A stretch of 7,694 nucleotides of DNA from Bdellovibrionales bacterium (GCA_026648125.1 JAPKGD010000069.1:1-7694), one strand, 5' to 3'; shown: positions 1 to 6,640, counted from the first letter of the stretch. Notes: generated from the letters alone by a model not told the origin. Numbers and translations: made by a program.

Positions 1-744
1 CTGATTGAAAGCGAATTATTTGGCTATGAAAAGGGTGCGTTTACCGGTGCGGATCGCATGAAGAAGGGAAAGTTTGACTTTGCCAACGGAGGAACCATCT
101 TTCTTGATGAGATTGGTGATATGAGCCTCGAGGCGCAGGCCAAAGTCCTCAGAATTTTGCAGGAAAGAGTTTTTCAGCGAGTGGGCGGCAACGAGAATAT
201 CGAAGTTGATGTGCGAGTTATTGCGGCAACAAATAAAAATCTACCTGAAGAGATCAAGGCGGGCAGATTTCGTGAAGATCTCTATTATCGGTTGAATGTG
301 ATTCCTTTTGTGGTGCCGAGCCTCAAAGAGAGGAGCGAAGACGTTCCTCTTCTTGTCTCGCATTTTGGTGAGCAGTTCGCTCGAGAGGCTGGGCAGAGAG
401 CGAAAGTCTTTTCTGTGGAGGCACTTGAGCGCTTACAACGGCACAGTTGGCCCGGAAACGTTCGGGAATTGAGAAACTTTGTCGAGCGGGTGTATATTTT
501 GACGCCTGGCGATTACGTGGACGTCCACGACCTCAAATTTGCGGGGCTCGTTGAGGGGCCATCGATGAGCGAAGACGGGATGGTCACTTTTCGCGAAGCA
601 AGGGCAAGATTTGAGAAGGAATTTTTGGTACAGAAATTAGATGAACATCATGGAAACATTAGCAAGACCGCTGAGACGATTGGCCTTGAGCGAAGCTATT
701 TGCATCGCAAGATCAAATCTTACGGAATTGATGTGAACAACTGA
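1..744 (+). CDS. NtrX-like sigma-54-dependent response regulator, C-terminal part (5' truncated by window)
   Basis: This is the 3' part (247 codons plus stop) of a sigma-54 RNA polymerase activator. Such proteins use ATP hydrolysis to open promoters bound by RpoN holoenzyme. The visible AAA+ core has GAFTGA, the sigma-54 contact loop, at fragment residues 12-17, and Walker B (GGTIFLDEIGD, D36/E37). It also has a sensor I stretch (VIAATN), the Arg-rich GRFREDLYYRLNV segment and sensor II (WPGNVREL). A Fis-type helix-turn-helix closes the protein (NISKTAETIGLERSYLHRKI). The C-terminal wording FREARARFEKEFL followed by NISKTAE..GLERS.LHRK resembles NtrX more than NtrC. The Walker A motif and any N-terminal receiver domain lie before the window, so the response-regulator label is inferred. 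The gene ends 25 bases before proS on the same strand and may be co-transcribed with it. Family is near certain; the NtrX subtype is moderate. Confidence 0.9.
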   Translation: MIESELFGYEKGAFTGADRMKKGKFDFANGGTIFLDEIGDMSLEAQAKVLRILQERVFQRVGGNENIEVDVRVIAATNKNLPEEIKAGRFREDLYYRLNVIPFVVPSLKERSEDVPLLVSHFGEQFAREAGQRAKVFSVEALERLQRHSWPGNVRELRNFVERVYILTPGDYVDVHDLKFAGLVEGPSMSEDGMVTFREARARFEKEFLVQKLDEHHGNISKTAETIGLERSYLHRKIKSYGIDVNN

Positions 745-769
745 GCGTGGACGAAAGGGATTTGAGATT

Positions 770-2500
770 ATGAAATGGAGCAAGAGCTTTCTCTTTACCT
801 TAAAAGAAAATCCGGCCGATGCAGAGATTCCGAGTCATATTTTAATGGTTCGAGGGGGCTATATCAAAAAGGTAGCTCCAGGGATTTTCACATATGGAAC
901 TCTGGCGCTTCGCTCAATTCGCAAGTTTGAGCAAATTGTTCGAGAGGAACTCTCTCAACGTGGTTGCCTTGAGATATTAATGCCCATGGTTCAGCCCCGT
1001 GAACTTTGGGAAGAAACAAACCGCTGGTCCGAGATGGGTCCAGGCTTGCAAAAAATGAAAAACCGTAATGGACATGAGTTTTGCCTGGGGGCCACTCACG
1101 AAGAGGTGACAACGGATTTTGTCAGGCAACAAGTAAAGAGCTACCGTGACCTTCCGGTTAATTTATTTCAGATTCAAACAAAATTTCGAGATGAAATTCG
1201 ACCGCGGTTTGGTCTCATGAGAGGCCGCGAATTCATTATGAAAGACGCCTATAGTTTTGACCGGAATTTGGATGATGCACAAAAGAGCTATAGGCTTATG
1301 CACGAAGCTTACACAGCGATTTTTAAAAGGCTGGGGGTAAAATTTCGCGTGGTGCAGGCGGACACGGGAAACATTGGCGGAAATCAGTCCGAGGAGTTTC
1401 ATGTTTTAGCAGAAAGTGGCGAGGACCAATTGCTCGTCTCGGATAAGGGAACCTTTGCTGCCAATGTAGAAATTTGTCCCGCTCAGGATGCAGAGCCAAA
1501 GCCAAAGAGTAGCGAAGAGGTCAAGGCCATGGAGGAGTTTGCCACTCCGGGCTTAAAGACGATTGAAGATTTAAGCCGCTCTCTTAAGGTTCCCGCCAAT
1601 GAACTTGTCAAAACAATGTTCTTCTCCGCGAGTGAGGATGCAAAGACCGTAAAGCCGGTTGCCGTTCTCCTTCGAGGGAGCGATGAAGTTAACCCCGTAA
1701 AGCTCAAAAATCTTCTTAAGCTGGCTAATCCGCCTCTGCTTTTGACGGACGAAGAAGTCAAAGGAGTTACGGGAGCAAGTCCTGGCAGCTGCGGTCCTGT
1801 CGGACTCAAAATTCCCATCTATATGGATTCTGGAGTCGAAAACCTTTCCAACTATGTGGTGGGTGCAAACAAAGATGGCTTTCATTTGCGAAATGTCAAT
1901 CACCCACGGGATTTTAAGGTGACCGCGGTGCATGATCTTCGTTTGGCTAAAGCGGGAGATCGTGCGCCGGATGGCGGTAAGCTCCAAGCCTTTCGCGGGA
2001 TTGAAGTTGGACATATTTTCTACCTTGGAACTAAATATTCTAAAGCTATGAATGCCAATTTTTTAAATGCAGAAGGGAAACTCGAACCCATTGAGATGGG
2101 ATGCTATGGCATTGGAATAAGCCGGACAGTTCAAGCGGCTATAGAACAGTGTCATGATAAGGATGGAATTGTTTGGCCTATTTCGATTGCCCCTTTTGCC
2201 GTGCACATTTGTCTTCTTGATCCACAGGACGAAAAGGTGGCCTCCGTTGCAAATTCCATTTATGAAGAACTTCATAAGAGGGGAATCGATTGCTTTATGG
2301 ATGACCGAGATGAGCGTCCGGGCGTGAAGTTCAAAGATGCGGATCTTCTCGGTATGCCCATTCGTCTCAATGTGGGCGGACGTGGTGTGACCGCCGGAGA
2401 AGTCGAAGTTGTAAATCGGCGCACAAAAGAAATGGGCAAGACAGCGATTGGCGATGTTGTGGCAACAGTCCAATCGCTTGTTGAGCAGCTCAAGGCCTAA
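770..2500 (+). CDS. proS: Prolyl-tRNA synthetase, bacterial type with editing domain
   Basis: This class II aminoacyl-tRNA synthetase charges tRNA-Pro with proline in the cytoplasm. At 576 residues it matches the usual length of the bacterial (E. coli-like) form. The N-terminus MKWSKSFLFTLKENPADAE is the family start and supports ATG 770. A modest Shine-Dalgarno (AAGGGA, 755-760) lies 9 bases upstream. Visible blocks are LGATHEEVTTDF (106-117), motif 2 around FRDEIRPRFGLMRGREF (139-155), the YbaK-like editing insertion that removes mischarged alanine (about 225-400, with GASPGSCGPVGL), and motif 3 (MGCYGIGISRTVQAAIEQ, 443-460). The C-terminal anticodon-binding domain begins near 470 and includes DDRDERPGVKFKDADLLG. 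No frameshift or missing motif is seen. The last bases overlap the convergent DUF885 gene. Confidence 0.98.
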   Translation: MKWSKSFLFTLKENPADAEIPSHILMVRGGYIKKVAPGIFTYGTLALRSIRKFEQIVREELSQRGCLEILMPMVQPRELWEETNRWSEMGPGLQKMKNRNGHEFCLGATHEEVTTDFVRQQVKSYRDLPVNLFQIQTKFRDEIRPRFGLMRGREFIMKDAYSFDRNLDDAQKSYRLMHEAYTAIFKRLGVKFRVVQADTGNIGGNQSEEFHVLAESGEDQLLVSDKGTFAANVEICPAQDAEPKPKSSEEVKAMEEFATPGLKTIEDLSRSLKVPANELVKTMFFSASEDAKTVKPVAVLLRGSDEVNPVKLKNLLKLANPPLLLTDEEVKGVTGASPGSCGPVGLKIPIYMDSGVENLSNYVVGANKDGFHLRNVNHPRDFKVTAVHDLRLAKAGDRAPDGGKLQAFRGIEVGHIFYLGTKYSKAMNANFLNAEGKLEPIEMGCYGIGISRTVQAAIEQCHDKDGIVWPISIAPFAVHICLLDPQDEKVASVANSIYEELHKRGIDCFMDDRDERPGVKFKDADLLGMPIRLNVGGRGVTAGEVEVVNRRTKEMGKTAIGDVVATVQSLVEQLKA

Positions 2501-4314
2501 AGAGTGGTATTTTCCTTCGGCCGAGATGCGATCCAGGTATCAATTCGCTTTTCCAAGACAGGAAGGGGCACTCCTCCTCCACTGAGAATCTGGTCATGAA
2601 ACTCGCGGATCGAAAACTGCTTCCCTAAAGCCTTCTCCGCACGCTCGCGAAGTTCGCTAATTTTAAGCTGGCCAATTTTGTAGGCGAGAGCCTGACCGGG
2701 CCATACAATGTAGCGATCCACTTCCACAGCGAGAGTATGCTCTTCCTTGGGAATGTAGCGCTTCATATAGGCAATGGCTTGATTTCTGGACCATCCCTTT
2801 GAGTGGAGGCCCGTATCAACAACGAGCCGGCATGCTCGCCAAATTTCGTTACTGAGTTGGCCTAATTTCATCCAAGGATCTTTGTAGAATCCCATTTCGT
2901 AGCCAAGCAGTTCAGCGTAGAGTCCCCAGCCTTCGGAATAGGCTGTGTAGCCTCCATGCTTTCGAATTTCAGGCAAATTCTCAAGTTCCGATGCGATTGC
3001 TATTTGCAGGTGATGTCCAGGAACTCCTTCGTGGAGAATTAAACTCTCCACTTCCCAGCGATTTTGTTGAGTGGCTCTCGCGGCATTGATGGTCACCCAG
3101 CCGGGTAAGCCAGCTTTCAGTGAGCCCGAATTGTAATAAGCCGGCGGAGCAGAATCGGCCATGTGGGCCGGAATCGTTCGAATTCCGTAGGTAATTCTGG
3201 GGAGTTGCCCAAAGAGTCTTGGCAGTTCAGCATCCGCTCGCTTGGCGGCTTCTCGATAACTTGAAATCATTTCTTCTTGGGATTTAAATCTGCCAGATTT
3301 GTTGTTTGATGCCCACCGTATGAATTGATCAAAGGTCCCTTTAAATTTGAGTTCTTTTTTGACTTCCTCCATCTGCTTACTGATGCGAGCGACTTCTTTG
3401 AGGCCAAGTTCATGTGCCTCCTCGGCAGTGATGGGGACCGTCGTCCTCGATTGAATCAGTAAGTCATACCATTCCTTGCCTTTGGGCAGGCTGGTAACGG
3501 CTAAACTCTCGCGGCAACCAGGAATGTACTCGGACTCCAAAAATTTGATCTGCTCCTTAATTTTTGGATTTAGGGTGTCCCTTACATACGACTCAGCCTC
3601 CAAAGCTATTTGCTCAAGCCTCTTGCTGTCGATGCTCTTTGGCGCTTCAAGAAAAGAAGCGAGGTAAGGACTTTTCTTAATGTCGGAAGTGATGAGCCGT
3701 CTTAGATTGTCTGGCACTTTGCGCAGAACTACCTTTGGGGGAGTGACTCCTTTGGCTAGCCCAGCTTTAAGAATGGAGAGTTCATTGTCAATTGAGAGAC
3801 CCAATTGTCGGAGTCTGGCCAGTCGATCCTCGAAGTCTTGAAGAGTGCTTCTTGGCATTCGATCGAGCATTTCTGCCGTGCCCTGGGCAACGCTGCCCAT
3901 CTGGTTGAGAGCCAAATATTCATCGTCAAAAGCGACCCAGTTTTGATCCATCTCATCTTGGCTAACTAAAAGGTCGTAGGTGAGTTGTTGCTCAGGAGTA
4001 AGGTCACTTCTCTTGATCGCTCCTTTCAAAAAATCGAGCCGTTGCTTGGCCCACTTTTCTCTCTCCTGTACAGCCGTCAGGGAATTGTCTGTAAGACGGT
4101 GATTCTGTCCTGGAAATCCAACTGAAGTCGCCCATTCCGGAAAAGTAACCATGAGAATTTTCCAGTTCCAGGTGAGGAACTCATCAAACGCCTTTTTAGA
4201 ACCAACCGAAGACGCTCTCTTTTTCAAGCTTGAAAGGCCCTCTTGGAATGGTGTCTCTGCCTGAACTGAGCCGGTTAAGATCAATAAAGCAATAAAAGCA
4301 TACTTCTGAAACAT
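2497..4314 (-). CDS. Secreted DUF885-family protein, putative zinc metallopeptidase
   Basis: This 605-residue protein belongs to the DUF885 family, whose members resemble gluzincin-type metallopeptidases; the substrate is not known from sequence. Residues 1-19 form a Sec signal peptide: a short basic start, a hydrophobic core, and a cleavage site after VQA. The protein is therefore probably periplasmic or secreted, and no lipobox Cys is present. The hallmark HEGVPGHHLQ (428-437) supplies an HExxxHH-like metal site. SEGWGLYAE (460-468) gives a likely third ligand, Glu461. WPGQALAYKIG (538-548) is another family block. Start ATG 4314 is well supported by a GGAGGA Shine-Dalgarno (4321-4326 on this strand), 6 bases away. 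The gene is divergent from pyrF and convergent with proS, so it is probably transcribed alone. The peptidase activity is a family-based inference. Confidence 0.9.
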   Translation of the reverse strand: MFQKYAFIALLILTGSVQAETPFQEGLSSLKKRASSVGSKKAFDEFLTWNWKILMVTFPEWATSVGFPGQNHRLTDNSLTAVQEREKWAKQRLDFLKGAIKRSDLTPEQQLTYDLLVSQDEMDQNWVAFDDEYLALNQMGSVAQGTAEMLDRMPRSTLQDFEDRLARLRQLGLSIDNELSILKAGLAKGVTPPKVVLRKVPDNLRRLITSDIKKSPYLASFLEAPKSIDSKRLEQIALEAESYVRDTLNPKIKEQIKFLESEYIPGCRESLAVTSLPKGKEWYDLLIQSRTTVPITAEEAHELGLKEVARISKQMEEVKKELKFKGTFDQFIRWASNNKSGRFKSQEEMISSYREAAKRADAELPRLFGQLPRITYGIRTIPAHMADSAPPAYYNSGSLKAGLPGWVTINAARATQQNRWEVESLILHEGVPGHHLQIAIASELENLPEIRKHGGYTAYSEGWGLYAELLGYEMGFYKDPWMKLGQLSNEIWRACRLVVDTGLHSKGWSRNQAIAYMKRYIPKEEHTLAVEVDRYIVWPGQALAYKIGQLKISELRERAEKALGKQFSIREFHDQILSGGGVPLPVLEKRIDTWIASRPKENTTL

Positions 4315-4320
4315 TTGGTT

Positions 4321-4326
4321 TCCTCC
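4321..4326 (-). promoter_or_regulatory. Shine-Dalgarno site of the DUF885 gene
   Basis: On the minus strand this reads GGAGGA, 6 bases before ATG 4314. It is the strongest ribosome-binding match near this start and fixes the start in front of a well-formed signal peptide. Confidence 0.75.
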
Positions 4327-4399
4327 GATAGCCGGGCGCGATTAATAAAACGCGAAGGCATATTGACACGAGCTGCTTCAACAGAGAAGTTTCGACATT

Positions 4400-5116
4400 A
4401 TGAGTTCAATGAATTCCCCATGGTTTTTGGCCCTTGATATTGACGATCAGGAATTGGCCATCGATTTGGCTAGTCGTACGGCACCCTTTGTTGGTGGATT
4501 CAAAGTCGGCCCGAGGCTTTGTATGCGATTTGGCCCCTCTTTGATTGCAAAATTAGCCGCACATCGACCGGTTTTCGTGGACAATAAATATTTTGATATT
4601 CCGAGTACCATGGAAGCCGCTGTCCGAGCGACTTTTGAGGCGGGAGCGAGTTTTGTGACGGTTCATGCCCAGGCGGGCAGTGAGGCTCTTCACCGCTTGG
4701 CCAATCTTGAACGAGATTTATCTCATCAACGCCCATTTCGCATTCTCGCGGTGACTATTCTGACTTCATTTTCTCAGAGCGGATTGCCCGTGGTTTCATC
4801 AGCGATGCCCATCAAAGATCAAGTCATGAAATTGGCTGATTTAGTAATGACGAGTGGCTTAAGGGGAATTGTTTGTTCTTCCGAAGAAGTCTACCCCATC
4901 CGTCAGCTTTATCCGGAATCATATTTGGTAGTTCCCGGAATTCGACTTCCAGGGCAGGGAAGAGGAGACCAGACTCGAGTGGCAGATCCCGCAACGGCTT
5001 TACATGGGGGAGCTTCAGCACTCGTTGTTGGGCGACCTGTGGTTGAGGCCTCTGATCCGATCGTGGCGGCTCGGCAAATCGACGAGATCTGTAAAGCAGT
5101 AACGAGGTCGAAATGA
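4400..5116 (+). CDS. pyrF: Orotidine 5'-phosphate decarboxylase
   Basis: PyrF decarboxylates OMP to UMP, the last step of de novo pyrimidine synthesis, in the cytoplasm. The 238-residue protein has the usual length of the class I bacterial enzyme. The catalytic Lys-Asp-Lys-Asp tetrad is visible: K35 in GFKVGP, then D61, K63 and D66 in VDNKYFDIP. Family members more often read DLKFHDIP here, so the wording is slightly divergent but the essential residues are kept. ALDIDD (11-16) is the N-terminal strand with the substrate-contacting Asp. VVPGIRLPGQGRGDQTR (177-193) and ALVVGRPVVEA (207-217) form the phosphate-gripping C-terminal blocks. ATG 4400 is chosen; an in-frame ATG at 4409 is a possible alternative, and a weak purine-rich stretch (4384-4389) lies upstream. 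The stop overlaps the next gene as ATGA, which suggests translational coupling. Confidence 0.96.
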   Translation: MSSMNSPWFLALDIDDQELAIDLASRTAPFVGGFKVGPRLCMRFGPSLIAKLAAHRPVFVDNKYFDIPSTMEAAVRATFEAGASFVTVHAQAGSEALHRLANLERDLSHQRPFRILAVTILTSFSQSGLPVVSSAMPIKDQVMKLADLVMTSGLRGIVCSSEEVYPIRQLYPESYLVVPGIRLPGQGRGDQTRVADPATALHGGASALVVGRPVVEASDPIVAARQIDEICKAVTRSK

Positions 5117-5943
5117 AGCGAGGTAAGCCTCAGCATTCGCCGCGGCGGGGAGGGCATAGCTCTCGGTCCGGTGGGCGCCCCCAGCAAAATCCACGTCGAG
5201 AACAGCGTGGTTTAAAACCGTCTGCTATCCCACAAGGGCGTTGGTGTATTGGCCTTCATGCCGTTCGAGAACTCTTCAAAGTCAGGCCGGGCGCGGTCGC
5301 AGAAGTTTGGCTTAAGCAGGGATGGGAGTCGTCAGAGGACTTGCGACAAATCGCCGATTTGGCCAAGGGTAAAATGAGCCAACGCCCTGAGGGCCTTTTG
5401 GACCGGCTCGGAAGTGGTCATCAGGGAGTGGCCGCGCGTGCGACTCAGGGCCCTGAATTTTCTTGGGAGCACGTTGAGGCACCGGGACGTCACCTTGTGC
5501 TGCTCTGTGACGGAATCCAGGACCCTCACAATCTAGGGGCTATTTTAAGGACAGCATGGTTAATCGGTGCCAAAGGGGTTTTTATCCCAGAGCACCGAGC
5601 AAGCCCTTTGACGCCATCCGCCATAAAGGTTGCGTCGGGCGGGGCAGAACACGTTCCCGTTTTGGTCGATGGAAATCTTACAGACTCATCTAAACGTCTG
5701 AAAGAACTTGGATTTTGGATATATGGCCTGAGCCATGAGGCGCGTTCTACCCTCTGGCAGGTGAAGTTTCCCGAAAAAGTAGCGATCGTGATTGGCAATG
5801 AAGAAAATGGTATTCGATCCCCTCTTGAGCGCCAGTGTGATGAGCTAATTCGCATCCCCCAGGTGGCTCCAGAGGCGAGTTTTAACGCTTCGGTGGCTGC
5901 TGCTGTGGTCCAATCTGAGGTCCTTCGTCAGTGGTCGCAATAG
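5113..5943 (+). CDS. rlmB: SpoU/TrmH-family RNA 2'-O-methyltransferase (RlmB-like)
   Basis: This SPOUT-class enzyme transfers a methyl group from S-adenosylmethionine to a ribose 2'-OH. Its closest familiar relative is RlmB, which methylates G2251 of 23S rRNA. The 276-residue protein has a basic Gly/Arg-rich tail (1-40), a SpoU substrate-binding domain starting at GRWCIGLHAVREL (42-54), and a catalytic knot domain from about 127. Motif 1 is DPHNLGAILRTA (137-148), with the conserved Asn and Arg. Motif 2 is VAIVIGNEENGI (223-234). Motif 3 is IRIPQVAPEASFNASVAAAV (246-265), less canonical than the usual SLNVS form but keeping the Asn. ATG 5113 overlaps the pyrF stop, with GAGG (5104-5107) five bases upstream. 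No in-frame ATG, GTG or TTG lies between it and the substrate-binding domain, so the tail is genuinely encoded. The symbol is tentative: the family is sure, the exact target nucleotide is not. Confidence 0.88.
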   Translation: MKRGKPQHSPRRGGHSSRSGGRPQQNPRREQRGLKPSAIPQGRWCIGLHAVRELFKVRPGAVAEVWLKQGWESSEDLRQIADLAKGKMSQRPEGLLDRLGSGHQGVAARATQGPEFSWEHVEAPGRHLVLLCDGIQDPHNLGAILRTAWLIGAKGVFIPEHRASPLTPSAIKVASGGAEHVPVLVDGNLTDSSKRLKELGFWIYGLSHEARSTLWQVKFPEKVAIVIGNEENGIRSPLERQCDELIRIPQVAPEASFNASVAAAVVQSEVLRQWSQ

Positions 5944-5978
5944 TCGGAAAAGTCTCGAATATTCCAAATAAATAGTCT

Positions 5979-6008
5979 TTGACTCTCGATTCCGGCTTCG
6001 AGTAGGTA
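5979..6008 (+). promoter_or_regulatory. Probable promoter of the tRNA–tuf operon
   Basis: TTGACT (5979-5984) is a near-consensus -35 box. It is preceded by an AT-rich, UP-element-like stretch (about 5957-5974). An 18-base spacer leads to TAGGTA (6003-6008), a weak -10 followed by a GC-rich discriminator-like GGCG. Location supports it: it lies in the gap after the methyltransferase stop and 65-95 bases before the first tRNA. A short inverted repeat (CTCGA 5985-5989, TCGAG 5998-6002) falls in the spacer. The -35 is convincing; the -10 is poor. Confidence 0.4.
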
Positions 6009-6072
6009 TGGCGTTTACTGTGACGCGAAAAGCCGGTTTGGCAGAGGCGTTAGTGCGACTAAAATTTGCTGG

Positions 6073-6148
6073 GCTGGCTTAGCTCAATTGGTAGAGCAGC
6101 TGATTTGTAATCAGCAGGTTGCGGGTTCGAGTCCCATAGCCAGCTCCA
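6073..6148 (+). tRNA. tRNA-Thr (anticodon TGT)
   Basis: A 76-base cloverleaf folds by hand. The acceptor GCTGGCT/AGCCAGC is perfect, the D stem is GCTC/GAGC and the anticodon stem is GCTGA/TCAGC. The loop TTTGTAA gives anticodon UGU (reads ACA). The T arm has loop TTCGAGT, and CCA is encoded at 6146-6148. The T stem GCGGG/CCCAT is odd: it contains a C50·A64 mismatch next to a G49·U65 wobble. It is the first gene of a Thr-Tyr-Gly-Thr-tuf cluster equivalent to thrU-tyrU-glyT-thrT-tufB of E. coli. Confidence 0.95.
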
Positions 6149-6171
6149 TCTTTGAAAATTAGATGGTTGGT

Positions 6172-6213
6172 GTTCGCTGAGTGCGCGAATTGAAGTGCGC
6201 GCATTGAGTGAAC
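6172..6213 (+). other. Long inter-tRNA hairpin, possible RNA-processing site
   Basis: Arms 6172-6187 and 6198-6213 pair over 16 positions: 13 Watson-Crick, 2 G·U and one G·G mismatch (6179/6206). They enclose a 10-base loop (6188-6197). The hairpin lies wholly in the spacer between tRNA-Thr(UGU) and tRNA-Tyr. No U tract follows, so it is unlikely to be an intrinsic terminator. A cleavage site for a double-strand-specific RNase such as RNase III, or a structural spacer in the precursor, is a reasonable inference. Confidence 0.5.
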
Positions 6214-6224
6214 GGCAACGAAGT

Positions 6225-6310
6225 GGAGAGATGCCCGAGTGGCTAAAGGGGACGGACTGTAAATCCGTTGGCTTATGCCTACGTAGGTTCGAATCCTACT
6301 CTCTCCACCA
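6225..6310 (+). tRNA. tRNA-Tyr (anticodon GTA)
   Basis: This is an 86-base class II tRNA with a long variable arm (stem GGC/GCC). The acceptor is GGAGAGA/TCTCTCC and the anticodon stem is ACGGA/TCCGT. The loop CTGTAAA gives anticodon GUA. The T stem is GTAGG/CCTAC with loop TTCGAAT. Discriminator A73 and an encoded CCA (6308-6310) close it. All stems pair well. It is the second gene of the tRNA–tuf cluster. Confidence 0.97.
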
Positions 6311-6360
6311 GTCTTTTAGCAGAAGAAATAACTGCGGAAGATTGGTGGCGAAACGGATGA

Positions 6361-6437
6361 GCGGGAGTAGCTCAATTGGCTAGAGTATCAGCCTTCCAAG
6401 CTGAGGGTTGCGGGTTCGAGACCCGTCTCCCGCTCCA
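6361..6437 (+). tRNA. tRNA-Gly (anticodon TCC)
   Basis: A 77-base cloverleaf with acceptor GCGGGAG/CTCCCGC and D stem GCTC/GAGT (one G·U). The anticodon stem is TCAGC/GCTGA, and loop CTTCCAA gives anticodon UCC (reads GGA/GGG). The T stem is GCGGG/CCCGT with loop TTCGAGA. Discriminator is U73 and CCA is encoded at 6435-6437. It is the third gene of the cluster. The 50-base spacer before it (6311-6360) shows no clear structure. Confidence 0.97.
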
Positions 6438-6471
6438 AATCTTGCTTCGCTGAGGTTGCGCTGTTCAAGGT

Positions 6472-6546
6472 GCCCATGTGGCTCAGGGGTAGAGCACACC
6501 CTTGGTAAGGGTGAGGTCGTGAGTTCGAGTCTCACCATGGGCTCCA
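6472..6546 (+). tRNA. tRNA-Thr (anticodon GGT)
   Basis: A 75-base cloverleaf with fully paired stems: acceptor GCCCATG/CATGGGC, D stem GCTC/GAGC, anticodon stem CACCC/GGGTG and T stem GTGAG/CTCAC. Loop TTGGTAA gives anticodon GGU (reads ACC/ACU). Discriminator U73 and an encoded CCA (6544-6546) follow. It is the last tRNA before tuf. No terminator separates it from tuf, which fits co-transcription. Confidence 0.97.
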
Positions 6547-6564
6547 TGTGGACTTGATTTTGAA

Positions 6565-6616
6565 AGGTTTGAGAGAGTTAACAATTTAACCATGTGTTCC
6601 CGAGGGCGGGAAACCT
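6565..6616 (+). promoter_or_regulatory. Structured leader of tuf (short hairpins)
   Basis: The 94-base gap between the last tRNA and tuf contains several pairings. TTCCCG (6597-6602) and CGGGAA (6607-6612) form a perfect 6-bp stem with a 4-base loop. GTTAA/TTAAC (6577-6581, 6586-6590) is a weak 5-bp stem. AGGTTT (6565-6570) can pair with AAACCT (6611-6616), partly competing with the first hairpin. No U tract follows, so termination is unlikely. A role in processing or translation control is inference only. Confidence 0.35.
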
Positions 6617-6628
6617 GGAACGAAGAAG

Positions 6629-6633
6629 AGGAG
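6629..6633 (+). promoter_or_regulatory. Strong Shine-Dalgarno of tuf
   Basis: AGGAG sits in a purine-rich run 7 bases before ATG 6641, as expected for a very highly expressed gene, and fixes the start. Confidence 0.8.
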
Positions 6634-6640
6634 ACAGTCA

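Noticed and set aside
2481..2493. Palindrome as an intrinsic terminator of proS or the convergent gene
   Set aside because: The stem is only 5 bp, with a 3-base loop, and no U-rich tract follows on either strand.
4337..4354. CGCG...CGCG around an AT-rich core as an operator in the divergent gap
   Set aside because: Only 4-base arms that are themselves palindromic; this is expected by chance and has no match to a known operator that I can name.
4363..4391. TTGACA in the DUF885/pyrF gap as a pyrF -35 box
   Set aside because: Nothing resembling TATAAT lies 16-18 bases downstream, and the implied start would leave almost no leader before ATG 4400. The hexamer alone is not enough.
6195..6383. 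Small 62-codon open frame over the tRNA-Tyr region
   Set aside because: It runs through the tRNA-Tyr gene and part of tRNA-Gly, so the coding appearance is accidental.
6597..6612. TTCCCG/CGGGAA hairpin as a terminator between the tRNAs and tuf
   Set aside because: It is short and followed by AAACCTGG rather than a T run; read-through into tuf is expected in this operon type.
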